Assembly: GCA_004352715.1 (NCBI GenBank)
Contig: SCFE01000113.1
Span: forward strand, 920,403-984,402
Direction: 5' to 3'
DNA from: Hofstenia miamia
Taxonomy: Eukaryota; Xenacoelomorpha; Acoela
DNA: 64,000 nt
The notes under the pieces are model-generated. The model ran no database searches. It was not told the origin of the DNA and saw nothing but the letters and a program-made list of their open reading frames with translations. The translations under genes were made by a program, and so were the position numbers. Shown one piece after another: positions 56,241 through 64,000 of this stretch; the stretch's first letter is position 1, and each line of letters begins with the position of its first letter.

Positions 56241-56995
56241 TTGAGAGCAATAATCAAGAAAGGAAAAATCTGCATGAAAGACAGTGCAATAGACAGGATC
56301 AGAAAAATAGAAAATCCCAACAATAAGAAACATGTACAAAGAATAATGGTATTCTTCAATTACTATATCACAGGAAAAACAGTGAAACAGGCCAGATTGA
56401 TGAGGGAAGCAGTACCATTTGTGTGGACATGGGAAGAACAAGAAGAGTTGGAGAATATTGAAGAACTCACAAAAGTGTCATCATTGAATACTCAAGACTA
56501 CATGGAACAATTTAGCCTAGACTGTGATGCAAGCAAGGTAGCAATAGGAGCAACACTATGACAAATGAGAACTGGAAAGAAGTAGCTGATACATTTCTTA
56601 GCAGAAAACTGAAAATAGGTGAGGAGAACTACAGATTCACAAAACATGGAATGTTAGCACTAATCAAAAGTATTAAGAAATTTAGACTGTTCCTAATTGG
56701 AAAAGAATTTTAAGTATGAACAAATAACAGTGGGCTAGCATGGTTAGATAAATCATCAATAGCTTAGAGGTAGATTGAAAACTTAAATGAATTCACATTC
56801 ACAAAAAAAGACTGAAAAAGAAACTTACATAGCATTTCAGATTTTTGGACATCATTGCTAGAATTCCAAAGAGACAATATGAAAAAAGACAGAGAAAAGA
56901 AGCAGTTTCAATTCCTACCTAATACAGAGTACAAAGAATTACCAGAAATAAATGTTGACAAGAGAGGGCAAGCTATACTACCAATAATGAGCTAG
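56241..56995 (+). pseudogene. RT connection and RNase H of copy D
   Basis: Begins with the RT tail (GKICMKDSAIDRIRKIENPNNKKHVQRIMVFFNYY), then AVPFVWTWEEQEELENIEELTK, FSLDCDASKVAIGATL (56511-56560, catalytic Asp kept), then a stop, FLSRKLKIGEENYRFTKH-like, and the RTNNSGLAWL-like block with lesions. More decayed towards its end. Confidence 0.8.
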
Positions 56996-58150
56996 AAATA
57001 ATAGAAAAACAGAAACATAATATAATACTAAATGAGATCAGAGAAAAGATAAAGGACCTGAAAAGGATTGTATCAATTGATGAAAAGTTACACCAAGAGA
57101 TATAAATGGAAATTGAACAAAAATGAACTTCTATACATAGAGTCACAATGCAACAAGATAGCATTCCCCAATATTACAAAAGGCAAATAATCAGAAAAGT
57201 ACATGAAAAGGGTCATATGGGGATCCTACAAATTGAAAAAACATTCAACACTAGGTTTATCACAGTGGCAGTGAGAAAAGTAATACAGGATGTAATCAAT
57301 AAATGTACAATATGTTTGTTGAATAATAAATGACTCTTTCCAATACAAAGACCCCTTCTAGAGAAGATAATTGTAATTCAGCCTAACAAAATAGTGCACA
57401 TACATCTGGAAATGCTATCTTGAAATGAAGAAGGTTATCAATATTTATTAGTAATGGTGGATAACTTTACAAAGTAAGCAAGAATGATACCAATGGCAAG
57501 TACATTAGTGAAACTGATGGTGGAGATAGTGATGAAAGAATGGATATTGAAATTCAGACCAATGGAAACACTAATAACTGACAAAGGACTACAATTGAAG
57601 AGTGGATTATTCCAAGAAATGATGAAATTAATGGAAATAGCAGGTGAATGGACAACAGCATGCCATCCACAAGCTAATGGAGCTGTCAAAAGGCTGAACT
57701 GAACCCCAATTATACTTATAAGAGTTCCAACACTAAGAATAAGATGAAATAAATGGAGAAAGGTGATAGAAATGGTAGAGCATTTCCATAATATGTCAGT
57801 ACATTCCACAATGATAATAACACCCTTTAAAGTTTTGTTTCACAGAGAAGCAGCAACACACTTATTAATGCAGTACCTCAATTACAGTAGTGAAATAGAT
57901 AATGAATATGTGAAACAATTGAAAGCACAAATAATGGGAATCCATTAATCCATGCATCACAACATAAAGAAGTCAGCTTTGAAACAAAGAAATTACAATA
58001 AAAATCTATGGACACATGCATGGTAGGAGATAGGATATACATATTCAAACCATTAAAATTACCCAATGTAAACTTAGTTAGAAAATAAAAAACTAATTGT
58101 TCTGGTCCTTATACAATTGCTAAAACAATACCTAATTATGAGCATATACT
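56996..58150 (+). pseudogene. Integrase of copy D, catalytic Glu replaced by Lys
   Basis: HHCC domain KVHEKGHMGILQIEKTF...INKCTICLLNNK (57197-57330); core with IVHIHLEMLS-like first motif (57390-57420), LITDKGLQLKSGLF (57569-57610, second Asp), WTTACHPQANGAVKRLN (57652-57700), where the catalytic Glu of VERLN is Lys. C-terminal block MSVHSTMIITPFKVLFHREAATHLLMQYLNY (57796-57890) as in copy B. Stops near 57330, 57425, 57480, 57700, 57948. Confidence 0.87.
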
Positions 58151-58689
58151 AAATAATTACAAAATTTTGCATTTTCAAAACCTCAAGAGAGAGATAACTG
58201 ATATCAAAGAGGCAAAGTTAGATGAAGAAGCAGAGCTCAAATTAACATGTAGTAACAATAATGAAATTATATACAAAATGGCAATTTAGATAGTCTCCAA
58301 TTTAATGTTAGAGATGAAAATTTAGAAAGAAGAATAATGCCTCAAAGGACAGCTAAAAATAAAAATGTATACAACCCTGAAATATGGGATTTAAATTTAG
58401 GAAATTAGAAGAAAATGATGAATAAAAAATTACAATCACAGAAGAGAGGACACAAGGAGAGGAGAGTAGAAGAACAATCAACAAGAATGAGAGGAGTGAA
58501 AGAGACAAGAACAAAGAAATAAGGAACAAGTAGCATAGAGTGAGAAGGCATCTGACTAGTTTTAAATGCCAATTCAAGAGCAAAGCAAATGACTACTGCA
58601 CAATAGCAGTGAAGCTTTCCTTTCAGTAGTCCACAACACCTATTCAATTGCAAGTGGACAAATGGAGTTCAAGGTGTAGGTGTAAGTGG

Positions 58690-59950
58690 TAGAAGAACCA
58701 TAGTAATATTAAAGCAATTCAAGCCTGATGGTGCTATGGAACCCACAGCTGGTCAATTGCTAAGAGAGCAAATAAATGGAAGCCTATTCAGGGGTGATCA
58801 AGTAGAAGCCATTAGCACAAGTTCAGAGCCCATGAACTGTGAACTGAGCACCAGTACCAGCATACCACTAAAACTCACTCAAGTGGAAATGCTACATGCC
58901 CCCTCAGAAACCATGTCCAAAAGAACAACAAGATCTAAAGAAAGAGAAAAAACATCTGTTGAAAATTGATGGGGAAATATTGCATTCATACTTCATGGGT
59001 ACAATAAAAATGTGGTATATGTCTTTCAGGAAACTATTACCATAAACAAAAATGCACATCAGAAAAATCACAAAAACAGAGGGCACAAACCTACTGATGG
59101 TATTAGACCAAGATAATAGGCTCATGGTAAATGCAATAATAAGCTATCTTCATAAAATGAATGAAACACTCAAAAGATCATACATGAGGAGCACAGTACA
59201 CATCATATTTGATGAAAATTTTACATTAGCAACAGTACAAAATATAATGACATAAAAAGATGAAATATCCAATGTTCCACAAATAAATATTGATAAAGAA
59301 AATCTAACAATAATCCACCTACTTAAAGAAAAAGAATTCAACCAGAACCTGGAAAAACAAACTGATCAAATGTTAGAGATCAAACTAAAGATGAATGTGG
59401 AACGAGTAGAAAAAGCAAATACATTGTTCATAAACTGCAGTCTAACCCAAAGAGAAAAACACTTAAAGCATGTCAAAAACATTTGGAAAACAATGAAACT
59501 AGAGAAAAAAGACAAGTGAAGAATGGCCAAAAATAACAATAGAAGTGACATTGAAAAAATATCACAAAAGTGTAGAGATAGTGCTACAAGAAATCAACTG
59601 TGCATATGAACTGAATACAAGAAAACATTTCAAAAGCTTAATATTTGAAGAAATAAACTCACTGGAAATGAGGTTTAGAACAACAGCATGGATATTATAT
59701 TTTATACTTTATATTAGAGGACAAAGAAATCCAGCTACCAATATCACAAAAGCTAAGAAACAAAATAACAAAGGCAAAGAAATTTGAGGCTGATTTCTCA
59801 TTGATAATTATGAATAGAAGAAACTGGCTATTAAAAGGACATGTCAAAAAGATTGATTCACCAGTTAAAAAGCTTTTTAAGCAAAAAAATTTTTGTGACA
59901 GTTTTCCAATGGCTGAGAAGTTGGGAATATTCACACATTACATAATCAAC
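58690..59950 (+). pseudogene. ORF3 N-terminal half of copy D
   Basis: Unknown protein, same family as at 7600-4352 (minus). ATG at 58736 starts MEPTAGQLL, with EAISTSSEPMNCELSTSTS; similarity with B starts further upstream (GRRTIVILKQF, about 58690), so the true start is unclear. Further words: MSKRTTRSKEREK (58915-58950), a WGNIAF / YNKNVVYVF stretch, YMRSTVHIIFDENFTL (59179-59226), INIDKENLTIIHLLKEKEF (59284-59340), KANTLFINCSLTQREKHLK (59416-59470), YELNTRKHFKSLIFEEI (59606-59655), MRFRTTAWIL (59668-59697). Compared with B a stretch between ENLTIIHLLK and TLFINCSL is shortened. Ends near 59950 without the C-terminal half. Confidence 0.68.
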
Positions 59951-60239
59951 CATTGAATAATTTTAGAGTGTATGTGTGTACATGTTAAGTAATTCATTAT
60001 ATATCTTATCAAACTTAGTGAATAATGCTGACTGGTATTATATCTCATTATTAATAGAGGATTGCATTGAATTGCGTCAAGTCTATGGTAAATCAAAATA
60101 ATTGGAGAAATATTTTAATCATCTATATGTGCAGTTTACCAAACATATATTAAAGGTCTTAACAATTAGTGTGCTTGTAAAATTTTCCTGTGTATTGTTA
60201 AAGAAATTACTTGGTATTATATGAAAATTGATAATTAGT
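59951..60239. other. Junction between two ORF3 copies, nothing recognised
   Basis: AT-rich sequence with no LTR or PPT, so copies D and N are joined by deletion or insertion rather than by an LTR. Confidence 0.45.
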
Positions 60240-63010
60240 TTAAAAGATGGAAAGTTGGGATCTGTCACCTGCCATACTAGTCAATGAAGGAAAAATGTCA
60301 CAGCAGCTCCTAAATTAAGTTAAGCTTTAATAGTTGGAAGGTTGGCAAGATTCTACATCAGCAATGACTCTCAAATGGTTATATTGGAAAAACTTTCTGA
60401 ATGCTCACTCCCCACTACAAGCTCACAGCCATTCTCATTTAGGCAGCTCTCAACCACATCTTGTTAGTGTCAATCATCCAGATAAGAAGACAGTGAAAGC
60501 CATATGACAAAAATAGGGAAGGAATAAATACACCCTAACTTCATAGCAAACAGGTGGATGAGATACAACACACATGACAACCTGTCTCCAGAAACAAAAT
60601 GCTTTATAAAGAAGCATTCTACAGAGAGCAATGGTTTTATGATATCAATAGTGATTGACAATGCAAAAAGACCCATGTGCAACACAATCGTCTCATACAC
60701 ACAAAACATTAATAAGAATTGAAATTGACAATACTTTCAAAGTAACATACACATTACATTCATTGATCAGTTCACATTAGGAGACACACAAAATTTTATA
60801 ACACATAGAGAAAAAATCATTGAAGAATGTGAGCAGATGAATCTTGACAGGAAATATTTACTGATCATATATTTAGTCAAAGAAAATGAGCTACACGCAA
60901 AAACTCTACAAAAATTGATACAGGCTTCACTAAAACTAGCAGAATCCCAAAAAGTACAAATGATTATCATTGCAAGAAGTAACACCATGAAACAAATACC
61001 AGAGTTTCTAAAGTAACTCACAGGAAAATTAGAGAATATATCCATAGTGGAAACTGCTAACAAGACAAACCTATCAGTAGTCATTTCATCAGCACTTATA
61101 CTCAACTTGATAATGCCAGCAGAGAGAATTATGGTCAAGCCAAAAATTACAATTGATCTCTACTACCAAAAAATGATGGAAATAATTCAAACAGGAGGTG
61201 ATATGGAAGAAGTAGGCAACAAATATCTAAAATGTAGAATGAAACAAATGTCCAAACAACTAACAATTATCAGATGTATGGAGTGAGATCAAAGGAGACC
61301 AAACTATCCAAGACAGATGGGCAAAAACAGACATTGAATCACCAGTCAAAGCAAACCACAAAGCAGTCAAGAAAACATTCCACAAAATAAGGAGAGCTAA
61401 TTAGATGGGGTCAAACAGCAACTTGAAAAGCATATTTGAAGAAATCAACACACCAGAAATAAGAGCTCAAACATCAATTTAGATACTAGTGATTGCTTTA
61501 ACAGACAATAACAAGCTGGAACTCCCAATGTCAAGAAAAGAGAAATGAGCAAAAGCTAAGAACAGAAAATAAACACTTGCATTATCACCCATCATAGGCA
61601 ACATGAAAAACTGGATATTACAAGCCATAATTATAACAAAACTATTGCCTACAAAGAAATCATTACAATTTGAAAAGTATTTCACCAGATTGATGACTAG
61701 AGAACAAACACTGGGAAGACCTAGCATCATAGAATTTGCAAATAACACTGGAATCTGTACAATGCAAAATAGACATATTGAGTGACACAAAAAAAATACA
61801 TGTGGGGAGCAACATTCAACTGAGAGCACTGAAGAAACAACCGTGGTTGACTACAAGGAACTTGCAGTGCACATACACTAAAATGATGAAAACATTGGAA
61901 GTAATGCAGAAAGAAGGACAAATGTACCTCATAGAAATAATAAAGATGCCCAGTAAGTATCAAGAAGAGATGGACAGTGAAAACCAACTTACTAACACCA
62001 AAGACACAAAGGGAGATAGACAAGATATACCTTGAGAAGTGGGAGCAAAATATTGTGGGTCAATACAGATGACAAGAGATTGCTAGTGGAAATAACAGTC
62101 AAGAAAGAGAGGCAAACAACATAGTCCAAATAATATATGGTGAAGTATATGAAAAGGAGACAAAGTCACTGATTAAATTGCTATGCAAAGAGACATTTAC
62201 AAAAACTGAAATCACACAAATGCTAAAACCACACAATCAACTAGCAGTTGACATTGAATCCATAACCTCAAAAATAGCAATAGCACACACAGAAACCACA
62301 CAGAAACTCATGAAGAGTGGATTATCTAACTCATTCTTGCTAGACATCACAACCTCTAAAAACCATTACCCAGCAATCTTTGGACGAGCAACAACAAAAA
62401 TGGAAGGCACACATGGGAACATTGAGAAACACACATTGACAATGTTGCTTCAATGTACAACACCTCCAACAATTTTAATACCTATGCTACTACCAATCTG
62501 GAGACTAAGGAATAAAAGAGTCACAAATGCATTTGGCATGAAGTGAATACCTATGTGAACACTAGAGAAAAAGCACTGAAGAAAATACGCAATGAGAGTT
62601 ACCAAAAATCTAAAGCAGTGTTTCTGAAAAATGATAACAAAGAACAAATTTATCTTGAGGGCAAAGTAACACCCTGCGACTAATATGAAGAGAGTGAGCC
62701 AATTTGCAAACAAATTGATAAAGTAAGAGCAGAAATTGAAAAAAGACCAATGAAGACGGTAATACTCTTTTCTGGTATCAACAACATATTATGGGGAGAA
62801 CTATGGAGCAACATGTACAAGTACTATAATGTCACAAGAAGACAAGAAGTGATTACAATGATTCAATTGCAAAAAAAGAATCTAGAAGAGATAACATGAG
62901 AAGAAGTTAGAGAAAACATCAGTGCATTCTACAACATAGCATCAATATCCAAATTGCTGTGATCCACTTATAAATTCTTCTTCCTGGACATGGTAATGCA
63001 CCCCCATCTA
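60240..63010 (+). pseudogene. ORF3 of a divergent copy (N), most of its length present
   Basis: Same unknown protein family, more divergent from B (about 30-40% identical by eye). Words in order: ALIVGRLARF and LEKLSECSLPTTSSQP (60330-60430), NTPNFIANRWMRYNTHDNLS (60530-60590), IHITFIDQFTLGDTQNFITH (60750-60808), LLIIYLVKENELHAKTL (60859-60908), VQMIIIARS (60955-60981), ITIDLYYQKMMEIIQ (61148-61190), KYLKCRMKQM (61223-61252), PIIGNMKNWILQAIIITKLLPT (61588-61650), EQTLGRPSIIEFANNTGIC (61703-61758), QPWLTTRNLQ (61836-61866), VNTDDKRLLVEI (62058-62090), LLQCTTPPTILIPMLLP (62448-62498), YQKSKAVFLKN, ILWGELWSNMYKYYNVTRRQEVITMIQL (62790-62868). Block order and spacing equal those of B. Ends shortly after HLSHTS; no PPT follows. 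Broken by several stops. Confidence 0.68.
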
Positions 63011-63061
63011 TCACATACAAGCTGAATCATACAATCATGACAATTATGTATAGCAATTAAA

Positions 63062-64000
63062 TGTAATATCCTCTACCAGGCATTATCACTGTTTATCTAC
63101 AGTTACTTTATAACATTAGCTGTGTTATTGCTGGTAGGGATTTACTCATTGTTACTGCTTGACTAGTTTCTTCTGTTTACTTAATAACTCATGATTAACT
63201 GTTCACTTTTTAGATGACAAAGCCATGTGGTAACCTCTGCAACAATCTTCTAGTGGGAATCTGCCCGAAGCAGATCTCCACATCCAGTTTCACCGTTCTA
63301 TCCAATGTATGAGTGTTACTTCTCAGCTCAATCAAGACAGCTTATGTGTACCATACATTAGATCAGTGCTTACTCAAGACAAGACACAACTCGACTTAAA
63401 CTCTATTGTGTTTGCCACATCTTTGTAAAAGAAACTGATGTTATCTCTTACCTTTTTTTCTGTTATCATGTTGGGATCATTTTTATTTATTCTCATCATC
63501 ATGGCTATTTCGACCCTCTATCTGTCCAGACTATATCATTTACTGCGGAGAATAACATTATGGCTGTCAGTTATAGGTCATTAATTTGGATCTAAAATAG
63601 TATTAAGATAATTCCTAGGGTTCGGTAATCCAACCATTTAATGACAATTAATTATCTAATCTATGTAGACCCATTCTTTGTTATCATTCTGCAAAATTAT
63701 TGCTTTTGATTTTTCGTATTCATCACATTCAATCATGGCTTTTGCATACTCATGTAGGAATGTTTTTGCAACCTTAACTTCCTTCAGCAATCTCCATTGT
63801 GGGAGGACCCTTGGGATTGCAACAGTTTCTGCACATTAAGATTTTTGTTTCAATTTGTCTTTCTATGTGTAGGTATGAGCCTTCCGTAGTTGGTGCTGTG
63901 GCCATACCTATAGTAGCGGGGTAGTTCATTTTGGCTTCAGGAATTGTATCCCAGAATGCTTGTGTGATTCCCCTTTGGCTGAGCTTTAATCATATCTCCT
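63062..64000 (-). repeat. Interleaved mosaic of LTR and ORF3 segments
   Basis: Plus-strand reading: LTR start TGTAATATCCTCTACC to about 63413 (matches 13625-13978), ORF3 minus-strand piece 63414-63565 (matches 4682-4873 with a ~40-bp deletion), LTR piece 63566-63668 (matches about 14133-14246), ORF3 piece 63669-64000 (matches about 4981-5345; includes FLHEYA...-like and the PPETI-equivalent region). Both series stay collinear, and each inserted piece is about as long as the stretch of the other series it replaces. Either an assembly consensus switch or a real rearrangement. Confidence 0.6.

Noticed and set aside
1-64000. tRNA, rRNA, CRISPR arrays, telomeric repeats
   Set aside because: No cloverleaf with A and B boxes, no rRNA-like conserved block, no regularly spaced repeats and no telomere-type hexamer arrays were seen.

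Overview
This is a eukaryotic, animal-type genomic window. It is very AT-rich (clearly below 40% GC by eye) and holds long non-coding stretches, (TA)n microsatellites, scaffold gaps, a spliced family-A GPCR, and relics of most major animal transposon classes. I see no prokaryotic gene organisation, rRNA, tRNA or CRISPR. The GPCR resembles invertebrate FMRFamide-receptor-like proteins, and the Maverick/Polinton, hAT, Tc1/mariner, LINE and Ty3/Gypsy content fits an invertebrate. The species cannot be named from the sequence alone.

Layout. (1) 1-14.7 kb, minus strand: a near-complete Ty3/Gypsy element (B; LTR-gag-PR-RT-RH-INT-ORF3-PPT-LTR) in head-to-tail tandem with a second copy (A) that runs off the left edge. 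The two share one LTR. (2) 14.7-23 kb: a graveyard of related ~1.1 kb LTRs, including solo LTRs inserted into older LTRs or gag relics with recognisable 4-bp target duplications. (3) 23.6-26.4 kb, plus strand: a decayed protein-primed family-B DNA polymerase of Maverick/Polinton type, split by a solo-LTR-like insertion and with a mutated catalytic Asp. (4) 26.6-26.9 kb: a GC-rich promoter-like patch (duplicated CCAAT-box unit, E2F-like site, perfect CRE). (5) 28-43 kb: mostly intergenic, with the only intact host gene I can support (a two-exon, 308-aa GPCR, minus strand, 31.3-32.6 kb), a Tc1-like transposase relic, two LINE fragments, a MITE with 8-bp target duplication, and microsatellites. 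(6) 43-49 kb: LINE 3' end with (TAG)9 tail, mariner-like relic, hAT transposase relic, and a long-inverted-repeat element whose centre is a gap. (7) 49.6-63 kb, plus strand: more decayed copies of the same Gypsy superfamily (K, L/C, D, N). (8) 63.06-64 kb, minus strand: an interleaved mosaic of LTR and ORF3 pieces.

The most interesting object is the Gypsy family. Downstream of integrase it carries a large extra coding region (ORF3, about 3.2 kb, roughly 1,050 codons) that is recognisably conserved at protein level in at least four divergent copies of the window, yet matches no retroelement protein I know (no env-like signal peptide or membrane anchor). Its primer-binding site matches the 3' end of tRNA-Arg. 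Every copy in the window is broken, so the family must be judged from better copies elsewhere in this genome.
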